From an uncultured Pseudomonas sp. (GTDB lineage Bacteria > Pseudomonadota > Gammaproteobacteria > Pseudomonadales > Pseudomonadaceae): a stretch of DNA of 64,000 nucleotides. The notes below the pieces were generated by a model. It had not been told where the DNA came from, searched no databases, and worked only from the letters and a program-made list of their open reading frames with translations. Positions 51,680-58,771 of this stretch are shown in pieces. Within the stretch, counting starts at the first letter, position 1. Each line of letters opens with the position of its first letter. The stretch lies in assembly GCF_946886105.1 (NCBI RefSeq), contig NZ_CAMPHV010000010.1, forward strand, positions 62,001 to 126,000. The letters are read 5' to 3'. The position numbers and the translations under genes were made by a program.

Positions 51680-51949
51680 ATGCACATCGAACACCACCCC
51701 TTGATCAAGGATTTCCCCGAATTGCGCGATGCCCTGCACGAACTGCGTCAGAGCGACGCCGATTTCGCCCGACTGGCTTTGCAGTACGAAGAGCTGGATA
51801 AGCGCATCTGCCGCATCGAAGAGGGCAGCGAACTGCTGGCCGAACCGGGCCTGAACGCCTTGAAACGCCAGCGCGTCGAACTCAAGGATCAGCTCGCGCA
51901 GCGTCTCGCGCCGCCGCCCAAGCAATGCTGCGGTTGCTGCCAGGGCTGA
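51680..51949 (+). CDS. DUF465 small protein with a cysteine cluster, second copy
   Basis: 89 residues. The body repeats the first copy (EHHPLIKDFPELRDALHEL, LQYEELDKRICRIEEGSE, ALKRQRVELKDQLAQRL) but the tail is PPPKQCCGCCQG, four cysteines in five residues, absent from the first copy. That tail could bind metal or respond to redox state. AGGAG stands before the ATG, and a perfect ANR box lies upstream, so it is probably an oxygen-regulated paralogue. Confidence 0.87.
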   Translation: MHIEHHPLIKDFPELRDALHELRQSDADFARLALQYEELDKRICRIEEGSELLAEPGLNALKRQRVELKDQLAQRLAPPPKQCCGCCQG

Positions 51950-52049
51950 TTCGGCTGCCACGGCTTCTGCTATCTCAGCGTCGGCTGCCGCAGCACCGGC
52001 TGCCGCAGCATCGGCTATGATGCGGGCTTTCGTCTGACGGAGTCCGCCG

Positions 52050-53414
52050 ATGGCCAAGGCCAAGCGCATCTACGGTTGCACCGAATGCGGTGCGACTTTC
52101 CCCAAATGGGCCGGCCAGTGCGGCGAGTGCGGCGCCTGGAATACCCTGGTGGAAACCCTGCTCGAAGCCAACGCCGCCACCCCTAACGGGCGTGCTGGCT
52201 GGGCCGGCGAGCAGGCGCAGATCAAGACCCTGGCCGAAGTCAGCGTCGAGGAAACGCCACGCTTTTCCACCGCCTCCGGCGAGTTGGACCGGGTGCTCGG
52301 CGGCGGTCTGGTGGACGGCTCGGTGGTGCTGATCGGCGGCGATCCGGGGATCGGCAAGTCGACCATTCTGCTGCAGACCCTGTGCAATGTCGCCACGCGC
52401 TTTCCGGCGCTTTACGTCACCGGCGAAGAATCCCAGCAGCAGGTGGCGATGCGCGCCCGGCGTCTCGGCTTGCCGGAAGACAAGCTCAAGGTGATGACCG
52501 AAACCTGTATCGAAAGCATCGTCGCCACCGCGCGCCTGGAAAAACCCAAGGTGATGGTGATCGACTCGATCCAAACGATTTTCACCGAACAGTTGCCCTC
52601 GGCGCCCGGCGGCGTGTCCCAGGTGCGCGAGAGCGCGGCGCTGCTGGTGCGTTTCGCCAAGCAAAGCGGCACGGCGATCTTCCTAGTCGGCCACGTGACC
52701 AAGGACGGCGCTCTGGCCGGGCCGCGGGTACTCGAACACATGGTCGACACCGTGCTGTATTTCGAAGGCGAAGCCGACGGTCGCCTACGCCTGCTGCGCG
52801 CGGTGAAGAACCGCTTCGGCGCGATCAACGAACTGGGCGTGTTCGCCATGACCGACAAGGGCCTCAAAGAGGTCACCAACCCCTCGGCGATCTTTCTCAC
52901 CCGCGCCCAGGAAGAGGTGCCGGGCAGCGTGGTGATGGCCACCTGGGAAGGCACCCGGCCGATGCTGGTGGAGGTGCAGGCGCTGGTCGACACCAGCCAT
53001 ATGGCCAACCCGCGGCGGGTCACTCTGGGCCTGGATCAGAATCGCCTCGCGATGCTGCTGGCGGTGCTGCACCGCCATGGCGGTATCCCCACCTACGACC
53101 AGGATGTGTTCCTCAACGTGGTCGGCGGGGTCAAGGTGCTGGAAACCGCCTCCGACCTGGCGCTGATGGCCGCGGTGATCTCCAGCCTGCGCAACAGGCC
53201 GCTGCCGCATGATCTGCTGGTGTTCGGCGAGGTCGGCTTGTCCGGCGAAATCCGCCCGGTGCCCAGTGGCCAGGAGCGTTTGAAGGAGGCGGCCAAGCAC
53301 GGCTTCAAACGCGCCATCGTGCCCAAGGGCAACGCCCCCAAAGAGCCGCCGGCAGGTTTGCAGGTGATTGCCGTAACGCGCCTGGAACAGGCGTTGGATG
53401 CGTTGTTCGAATAG
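52050..53414 (+). CDS. radA: DNA repair protein RadA
   Basis: 454 residues. N-terminal zinc finger (YGCTECGATFPKWAGQCGECGAW), RecA-like ATPase with Walker A GGDPGIGKST and Walker B VMVIDSIQTIF, the RadA-specific KNRFG motif, and a C-terminal Lon-like ring domain (DLLVFGEVGLSGEIRPVP). It drives branch migration of recombination intermediates with RecA. Short imperfect direct repeats (gctgccgcagca and similar) lie just before its start, at about 51975-52017. Confidence 0.96.
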   Translation: MAKAKRIYGCTECGATFPKWAGQCGECGAWNTLVETLLEANAATPNGRAGWAGEQAQIKTLAEVSVEETPRFSTASGELDRVLGGGLVDGSVVLIGGDPGIGKSTILLQTLCNVATRFPALYVTGEESQQQVAMRARRLGLPEDKLKVMTETCIESIVATARLEKPKVMVIDSIQTIFTEQLPSAPGGVSQVRESAALLVRFAKQSGTAIFLVGHVTKDGALAGPRVLEHMVDTVLYFEGEADGRLRLLRAVKNRFGAINELGVFAMTDKGLKEVTNPSAIFLTRAQEEVPGSVVMATWEGTRPMLVEVQALVDTSHMANPRRVTLGLDQNRLAMLLAVLHRHGGIPTYDQDVFLNVVGGVKVLETASDLALMAAVISSLRNRPLPHDLLVFGEVGLSGEIRPVPSGQERLKEAAKHGFKRAIVPKGNAPKEPPAGLQVIAVTRLEQALDALFE

Positions 53415-53523
53415 CTGGATCCTGTGTATCTGCAAGGCTTGTCCGCGATCTCGGTGCCCGCGGTGGACAAGGCTTCGCCATGTCCACCCTACAAAAGAGC
53501 GTTTGCCAACCCGCCAAGCTGTT

Positions 53524-53590
53524 GTAGCCCGGATGCAATCCGGGGAAAGGTTGTGCTGCCGACATCGCTCCCGGATTGCATCCGGGCTAC
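53524..53590. repeat. Palindromic repeat of the GTAGCCCGG type
   Basis: gtagcccggatgcaatccgg on the left and ccggattgcatccgggctac on the right. It is the inverse in centre orientation of the copy at 36909. It lies between the convergent radA and PilZ genes. Confidence 0.9.
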
Positions 53591-53629
53591 GAGGTCCTGG
53601 AGATGGCGAACAAACCCTAGGCTTGCAAC

Positions 53630-54001
53630 TCAGTCCTCATCGCCGAGGGCGGCGAGTTCCCGTTCGAGCAGGCTTTCATCGCCCAGGTTGAGCTCCACCA
53701 GACGGCGCAGATGGCTGATCGAGTCGAGGTCGATATGCCGGCAGACGAAGCCGAGCAGGTCGCTCTGGGTGCGGGTCAGCACCACCTCCATCTTCACGCA
53801 GGCATCATCGGCAAGACGGATGCTGACTTCATAGGGGTGATCGGGGTCGCCACTCCATTGCGGCGGCCGTTTGACCAATAAGCCTTTGAGCGAGACGTCA
53901 TGCAGCTCGGCGGTCCAGTGCCGGTCACCCTGGGCGATGTCGGTGGGCGCATCGAAGGTAATTCGCTGAAAGCGCCTGCGCTCGTTTCCTGTTTCACTCA
54001 T
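53630..54001 (-). CDS. mapZ: PilZ-domain c-di-GMP receptor MapZ
   Basis: 123 residues, one PilZ domain. c-di-GMP contacts are present: [11 protein letters not shown] (RxxxR) and [11 protein letters not shown] (D-x-S-x-x-G). The C-terminal part ([20 protein letters not shown]) closely matches P. aeruginosa PA4608/MapZ as I remember it, and radA is next door as there. MapZ bound to c-di-GMP inhibits the chemotaxis methyltransferase CheR1 and so links c-di-GMP to flagellar switching. Confidence 0.9.
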   Translation of the reverse strand: MSETGNERRRFQRITFDAPTDIAQGDRHWTAELHDVSLKGLLVKRPPQWSGDPDHPYEVSIRLADDACVKMEVVLTRTQSDLLGFVCRHIDLDSISHLRRLVELNLGDESLLERELAALGDED

Positions 54002-54060
54002 GCCACACTCTCCTGGGCGGTTTTATCCACTATAGCCAAGGCTCGTGTTTAGGCATGCGC

Positions 54061-54699
54061 TTATTCGTCGGGCGTCCAGCCGTGCGCCATGGCCTGCTTC
54101 ACCAGATCCGCCGGTTTATCGATATTGAGTTTGCGCCTGATGCTCAGGCGGTGGGTCTCGACGGTGCGCACGCTGATCTGCAGCGTACGCGCCATGGTCT
54201 TGTTGTTCAGCCCTTGCGCGAGCATCAGCAGCACTTCGCGCTCGCGGGGGGTGAGTTCGTCTTCGCTGGCCTCGCGCTTGACCAGCTTGCGCGCGATATC
54301 ACCGCTGTAGAAGCTGCCGCCGGCGGCTATCGCTTCGATGGCGGTGACGATCTCGCGTGACGAGGCTTCCTTGAGGACGTAGCCGCATGCGCCGACCTCG
54401 AGCGAGGTGCTCACGTACTCCTGATTGTCGTACATGCTCAGAATCAGCACTTTCAACGCTGGGTAGCGTTCGCGCAGTTGCTTGGTCAGCTCCAGGCCAT
54501 TGATGTCTCTCAGGCCGATGTCCATCAGCACGATATCGGGGCGTTCGCGCTCCACCAGTTCGAACGCTTCCGCGCCGCTGCCGGCTTCGCCGACCACTTC
54601 GAAATGCGGCAGCACCGCGAGCAATGCGCGAATGCCTTCGCGCACCAGGGCATGGTCGTCTACCAGGGCGATTCTTATGCTATTGGCGGCAACAATCAT
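54061..54699 (-). CDS. NarL/LuxR-type response regulator
   Basis: 212 residues from the ATG at 54699 (a GTG two codons earlier is possible). Receiver domain with IALVDDHALVREGIRALL, phospho-acceptor PDIVLMDIGLRD (Asp60) and GYVLKEA; C-terminal helix-turn-helix LTPREREVLLMLAQGLNNKTMARTLQISVRTVETH. It lies 17 bases after the sCache kinase gene and is its evident partner. A target could be the cstA operon nearby; that is inference. Confidence 0.93.
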   Translation of the reverse strand: MIVAANSIRIALVDDHALVREGIRALLAVLPHFEVVGEAGSGAEAFELVERERPDIVLMDIGLRDINGLELTKQLRERYPALKVLILSMYDNQEYVSTSLEVGACGYVLKEASSREIVTAIEAIAAGGSFYSGDIARKLVKREASEDELTPREREVLLMLAQGLNNKTMARTLQISVRTVETHRLSIRRKLNIDKPADLVKQAMAHGWTPDE

Positions 54700-54715
54700 G
54701 GGCACGGGACTCTTA

Positions 54716-56092
54716 TTATGTGGGTTGCTCCACTCGAGAGGGCGACGCCCCCTGCGAGGGAAGCGTCACCATCAGCTCGGTCTGGCCGGGCTCCGATTCG
54801 AAGGCGAAGCGACCGCCGAAATGCTCGACACGCTCGCGGATATTACGCAAACCGATGCCGTCGTTCAGTTTATCCAGTTGTTTTGGGCTGAAACCGATGC
54901 CGTTGTCACGAACCCTCAAGCGAACCCGCTGCGCCATGCCGTCGAGGCTGATGCGCACCCGGGTCGCCTGGGCATGCCGTTCGATATTGGTCAGCGCCTC
55001 CTGCAATATCCTGAACAGCGCCACGGCCTGGCCATCGTTGAGCAAGGTGTCGCCGAGGCTGTTGCGGTAGTCGATCGTCAGGCCGCTGCGTTGCTCGAAC
55101 TCGGCAACCAGTTGGCCGATGGCGGCGGGCAGCCCCAGGGTATCGAGCAGCGAGGGGTGCAGGTCGTGGGAAATCCGCCGGACTTCGCCGATGGCGCCGG
55201 CCAAGCGATCGGTGCCTTTTTGCAGGGTCTGCATGCCGGCGTCGTTGCCCGAGGCCAATTGATGGCTGGCCAGCTCGAATTGGAATTTAATCGATACCAG
55301 CAACTGGCTGATGCCGTCGTGCAGTTCGCGCGAGACCCGCGAGCGTTCCTCTTCCTGCAGGTTGACGATGCGCTGGGTCAGCAATTGCAACTTGCGGTCC
55401 GCCAGGCGGTGCTCGCTGAGATTCAGCGCCAGCCCACCGGCGAACACCAGCAGCACCGCGACCAGGGCCAGGCCGGCGATGGCCAGCATGGTGGCGTGGA
55501 TGCCGCTGGTGGCTTCGTCGTGCACTTGGGCGATGGCCTGGTCGACGTCTTCCAGGTAGATCCCGGTGCCGAGCATCCAGCCCCAGCGCTCGAGCATGAC
55601 CACATAGGCGAGCTTATCGGTCACCTCGCCGGTCGAAGGCTTTTGCCAGGCGTAGTGCTGGAAGCCGTCGCCGCTTTGTGCGCTTTTCATCAGCGCTTGA
55701 ATCACCAGCAAGCCGCGCGGGTCGGTCATGTTCCATAAATCCTTGCCGACCAACTCGCCCTGGCGCGGGTGCATCAGGTTGCGCCCGTTGCTTTCGTAAA
55801 CGAAGAAGTAGCCGTCGCTGCCGAAGCTGATCCGCGCCAGCACGGCCAGGACCCGCTGCTTGGTTTCGGCATCGTCGCGGCCGCTTTCGTACAACGGCGA
55901 AACGATGCTCAGGGCCATTTCGACGTAGTGTTTGAGCTCCGCGCGCTTGCTCGCCAGGATGCTGCTTTCGATCAGACGCGCCTGCTGTTCGCCCAGGCGC
56001 TGATTCTGGAAAAACACCAGCACGCAAACCACCGCCACGGCCAGCAGCAACGGCAGCACACTGAGCGCGACTATCTTGTGTTTGAGTTGCAT
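54716..56092 (-). CDS. sCache-type sensor histidine kinase (HisKA_3)
   Basis: 458 residues. Helix at about 8-28, a periplasmic single-Cache domain at 30-195 (FGSDGYFFVYESNGRNLMHP, GWMLGTGIYLEDVD), second helix at 201-224, then the NarX-type phosphoacceptor RVSRELHDGISQLL (His258) and an ATPase domain with LFRILQEALTNIERHAQ and VRDNGIGF. sCache_2 domains typically bind acetate, propionate, lactate or pyruvate. The same sensor type occurs in the chemoreceptor next to it. Partner: the NarL-type regulator downstream. Confidence 0.92.
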   Translation of the reverse strand: MQLKHKIVALSVLPLLLAVAVVCVLVFFQNQRLGEQQARLIESSILASKRAELKHYVEMALSIVSPLYESGRDDAETKQRVLAVLARISFGSDGYFFVYESNGRNLMHPRQGELVGKDLWNMTDPRGLLVIQALMKSAQSGDGFQHYAWQKPSTGEVTDKLAYVVMLERWGWMLGTGIYLEDVDQAIAQVHDEATSGIHATMLAIAGLALVAVLLVFAGGLALNLSEHRLADRKLQLLTQRIVNLQEEERSRVSRELHDGISQLLVSIKFQFELASHQLASGNDAGMQTLQKGTDRLAGAIGEVRRISHDLHPSLLDTLGLPAAIGQLVAEFEQRSGLTIDYRNSLGDTLLNDGQAVALFRILQEALTNIERHAQATRVRISLDGMAQRVRLRVRDNGIGFSPKQLDKLNDGIGLRNIRERVEHFGGRFAFESEPGQTELMVTLPSQGASPSRVEQPT

Positions 56093-56124
56093 CGGTGCGT
56101 TATCCCAGTAAGAAGCACGGCAAG

Positions 56125-57804
56125 CTAAATGCGGAATTGACGTACCAAGGCGCCCAGGTTGTCACTGAGCTCGGCCAGGCTGAGCGCCGTTTGCGCGCCC
56201 TGCTGGGTCTCGTCGGCGACGCTGTCCACCGCCGCGGCGATGTGCTGGATGCTGCGGTTGATTTCTTCCGATACCGCGGTTTGTTCCTCGGCGGCGCTGG
56301 CGATCTGCGCATTCATGTCGCTGATTGTAGCAATCAACTCGCCGATGGCCGTCAGCGAGGTGCTGGCCTGGGTCGCCTGCCCGGTGGTGGCGTGGCCGGC
56401 GTCGCTGGAGCGACGCATGGCGTTCACCGTGTCTTCGGTACCGCTTTGCAGGCGGTCGATCATGCCCTGGATTTCCAGGGTGCTTTGTTGCGTGCGGCTG
56501 GCCAGGGCGCGCACTTCGTCGGCGACCACGGCGAAACCGCGACCGGCTTCGCCGGCCCGTGCCGCCTCGATTGCCGCGTTCAGGGCGAGCAGGTTGGTTT
56601 GCTCGGCGATCGAGCGGATCACCCCGAGCACGCCGACGATCGAGTGCACATCCTGCTGCAAGCCATCGAGGGAGATGCCGCTGCTGCGAATGTCGTCGAC
56701 CAGGGTGTCGATGCGTTCGACGGTGAGGTCGACCATGCGCTTGGCCGCTTGGCCTTCCTGGTCGGTTTGCTGCGCCGCTTGCGCCGCACTTTGCGCGCTG
56801 TTGGCGACCTCATGGGAGGCGGCGGACATCTGGTTGATCGCTGCGGCAAGCTGGTCGGTCTCCTGCCGCTGCGTGGCCATGGCCTTATCGGAGCGCTGGG
56901 CCTGCTCGGCCATCTCGCGGACCAGTTCGGTCAGTTGGCCGGTCATGCCGGCGATCTGTTGCACCAGCGCATGGATCTTATCGACGAAACGGTTGAACGA
57001 GGTCGCCAGTTGCCCTAGTTCGTCGTCGCTTTCCACCGTCAGGCGGTGGGTCAGGTCGCCGCTCCCGGCGGCGATGTCGTCGAGGTTGGCTTTGATCTTC
57101 TGCAGCGGCCGCACCAGGGAGTTGGCCAGCCAGACCGCGGCCACGGCGATGATGGTCAAGAGCACCAGGGTCACGCCGAGCAACAGGCCGATCAGGGTGG
57201 CGATGCGCTCGTCCAGTTCGGCGGCCACCTTGGCCACTTGCGCCTCGATATCGTCCAGGTTGACCGCGGTGCCGTACATCAAATCCCATTTGTCCAGATA
57301 GATGGCGTAGCCGACCTTGGGCACGCTGCCGTCGCGTCCGGGGACCGGAAAGCTGTAGTTCAGGTAGTGCGATTTATCCTTGGCCACCCGCACCAGTTCG
57401 TTGATCACGTAGAGCCCGTTGGCATCGACGAAATCGCGGAAGCTTTCGCCGATCTTGACGTTCTTGTCCGCCCAGAACACCCGCACGCTTTGCGAGTCGT
57501 AACCGAAGAAATAGCCGTCTTTGCCATAACTCAGCTGCTTGAGTCGTTCTATGGCCTCGGCGCGGGCGGCCATATCGCCTTTGGCCGAGGCGGCGTACAG
57601 CGGCGCGATACTGCTTTGCGCGAGCTGCACGTATTGTTCGAGCACCATACGTCGATCGGCGACCAGGCGCTCGCGGGTTTCCTTCACTTGCTCGTCGGCC
57701 AGGCGATGCAGGATCGCCACCGACAGCCCGCTGAGGATGATGGCGAGCAAGAGTGCCGGGAGGATGCTCAGCAACAGAACTTTTCCGCGAATTTTTGGGC
57801 GCAT
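56125..57804 (-). CDS. Methyl-accepting chemotaxis protein with an sCache sensor
   Basis: 559 residues. Helix at 9-30, single-Cache domain at about 35-195 ([35 protein letters not shown]), second helix at 200-222, HAMP ([24 protein letters not shown]) and signalling domain with [20 protein letters not shown]. The sensor is related to that of the adjacent kinase, and to McpP-like receptors for pyruvate, lactate and acetate. AAGGAG precedes the ATG and overlaps a Crc-type A-rich motif. Transcribed just ahead of the kinase gene (32-base gap). Confidence 0.93.
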   Translation of the reverse strand: MRPKIRGKVLLLSILPALLLAIILSGLSVAILHRLADEQVKETRERLVADRRMVLEQYVQLAQSSIAPLYAASAKGDMAARAEAIERLKQLSYGKDGYFFGYDSQSVRVFWADKNVKIGESFRDFVDANGLYVINELVRVAKDKSHYLNYSFPVPGRDGSVPKVGYAIYLDKWDLMYGTAVNLDDIEAQVAKVAAELDERIATLIGLLLGVTLVLLTIIAVAAVWLANSLVRPLQKIKANLDDIAAGSGDLTHRLTVESDDELGQLATSFNRFVDKIHALVQQIAGMTGQLTELVREMAEQAQRSDKAMATQRQETDQLAAAINQMSAASHEVANSAQSAAQAAQQTDQEGQAAKRMVDLTVERIDTLVDDIRSSGISLDGLQQDVHSIVGVLGVIRSIAEQTNLLALNAAIEAARAGEAGRGFAVVADEVRALASRTQQSTLEIQGMIDRLQSGTEDTVNAMRRSSDAGHATTGQATQASTSLTAIGELIATISDMNAQIASAAEEQTAVSEEINRSIQHIAAAVDSVADETQQGAQTALSLAELSDNLGALVRQFRI

Positions 57805-57817
57805 GGTCTGCGGCTCC

Positions 57818-57828
57818 TTATTGTTTTT
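57818..57828 (-). promoter_or_regulatory. Crc/Hfq-type A-rich motif over the chemoreceptor ribosome site
   Basis: On the minus strand AAAAACAATAA runs directly into GGAG, 13 bases before the ATG. It fits the catabolite activity motif AANAANAA, where Hfq with Crc blocks translation when preferred carbon sources are present. Confidence 0.6.
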
Positions 57829-57908
57829 AACGGCAGGTTTAAACAGCGGGTTTGGCTCAGGCCGAATGGATTCGGCTCAATGCTGCGCCGCTGCGTTAAT
57901 TCTAGCGG

Positions 57909-58157
57909 CTATAACGCGCCCAGCCAGAGCGTGATATTGAGGCTGAGGGCCGAGAGGGAGGGCGATGGCGGATGCAGGCCCAGGCGCCGCTCATGGATGA
58001 TGGGCGGCGCGGCGGCAAGGCGTGCGCGGTTCTGCTTGAGGTGTTTGTCGGCGCTGCGCTGAACGATGACGGTCGACACTTTGCTCAGAAGAATCGCCAG
58101 GAACAGCGTTGGCAGTAGCTTGAACGGGAGCCTGTTCTCGCGGATTGTCGGGTGCAT
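57909..58157 (-). pseudogene. Decayed 5' copy of the sCache chemoreceptor gene
   Basis: 82 residues whose first 50 align with the N terminus of the chemoreceptor 105 bases downstream. The copy reads MHPTIRENRLPFKLLPTLFL and the receptor [20 protein letters not shown]; then AILLSKVSTVIVQRSADKHL against [20 protein letters not shown]; then KQNRARL against KETRERL. The rest of the receptor is missing. The leaders also match (AAACAATAAGGAG), so the gene start with its ribosome site was duplicated. It probably yields no functional receptor, though a small membrane peptide could still be made. Confidence 0.75.
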
Positions 58158-58169
58158 GATTGCACCTCC

Positions 58170-58180
58170 TTATTGTTTTA
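58170..58180 (-). promoter_or_regulatory. Crc/Hfq-type motif in the leader of the receptor copy
   Basis: Minus strand TAAAACAATAA then GGAGG, the same arrangement as in front of the intact chemoreceptor. It shows that the duplicated unit included the translational control region. Confidence 0.5.
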
Positions 58181-58629
58181 TGCGAAAGCCGTTTTTAACT
58201 CGCTATAGGGAAACGCACGGTTGCTCATGCAGGCAGGCGACAGCCGCGCGCACTTTTCCATATGCGATGCGGCCGGAGTCTGCAGTGTTTATTAATTCTG
58301 GTAAAGATTGTTTGAAGTGTTTTTTGCGGGTTTATTGGCGGGCTGCGTAGTAATACGGAGACGTAACTAAGTAGTTGTACTGGTAATTAAGGTTTATGAG
58401 AGGAAGTTATATAGAAGTAGGCCGGTTAGTTGGCCGGGTGTGAAGGGTAATCGCTATTGGCGGCTGCGGCTACAGGCATTTTTCATGGGCTTTCTCCGCT
58501 ACGAAAACAGCCGCCAGGCCAACGGGTCCGCCACCTGCGCCGAACCGGCGACGAGGTTGTCAGCGGAGCGCTGTATTCAGCTCCTTCAGCCGTACGAATA
58601 CCGGTATGCGCTCTAAACACCGGCGGGTC

Positions 58630-58643
58630 GCGTAGTTCTACGC
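58630..58643. promoter_or_regulatory. Perfect palindrome upstream of cstA
   Basis: GCGTAG-TT-CTACGC, 130 bases before the cstA ATG. A candidate operator for a dimeric regulator such as the NarL-type protein encoded at 54061, but no consensus is known to me for that regulator. Confidence 0.45.
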
Positions 58644-58721
58644 AGCGGTTGTTGGTAATTCTGCGAATTTCACAATCATTGTTATTTGGCGATAGTCGGC
58701 GAACTCCCTAAGTGGAGCGCA

Positions 58722-58729
58722 AACAATAA
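58722..58729 (+). promoter_or_regulatory. Crc/Hfq-type motif in the cstA leader
   Basis: AACAATAA, inside the longer AAACAATAACAATCGAA, matches AANAANAA exactly. It lies 43 bases before the ATG. It would let Hfq/Crc repress cstA translation in rich carbon conditions. Confidence 0.55.
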
Positions 58730-58738
58730 CAATCGAAT

Positions 58739-58756
58739 GTCGGAACCAATTCCGAC
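58739..58756 (+). other. Hairpin just before the cstA ribosome site
   Basis: gtcggaa-ccaa-ttccgac, a 7-bp stem ending three bases before AGGAG. It may position or shield the ribosome site next to the A-rich Crc-type motif. Confidence 0.5.
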
Positions 58757-58771
58757 GACAGGAGATTCGCA

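Larger units (their letters stand above)
58158..58771. other. 614-base divergent region between the receptor copy and cstA
   Basis: No gene is evident. From 58270 to 58440 the sequence is unusually AT-rich for this genome. The right part carries a palindrome (58630-58643), a Crc-type motif (58722-58729) and a hairpin (58739-58756) before cstA. The left end holds the duplicated receptor leader. Confidence 0.6.

Noticed and set aside
51955..52020. A tandem repeat or small array before radA
   Set aside because: Short imperfect copies of gctgccgcagca span only about 60 bases, without spacers or regular length, so this is not a CRISPR and hardly a defined repeat.
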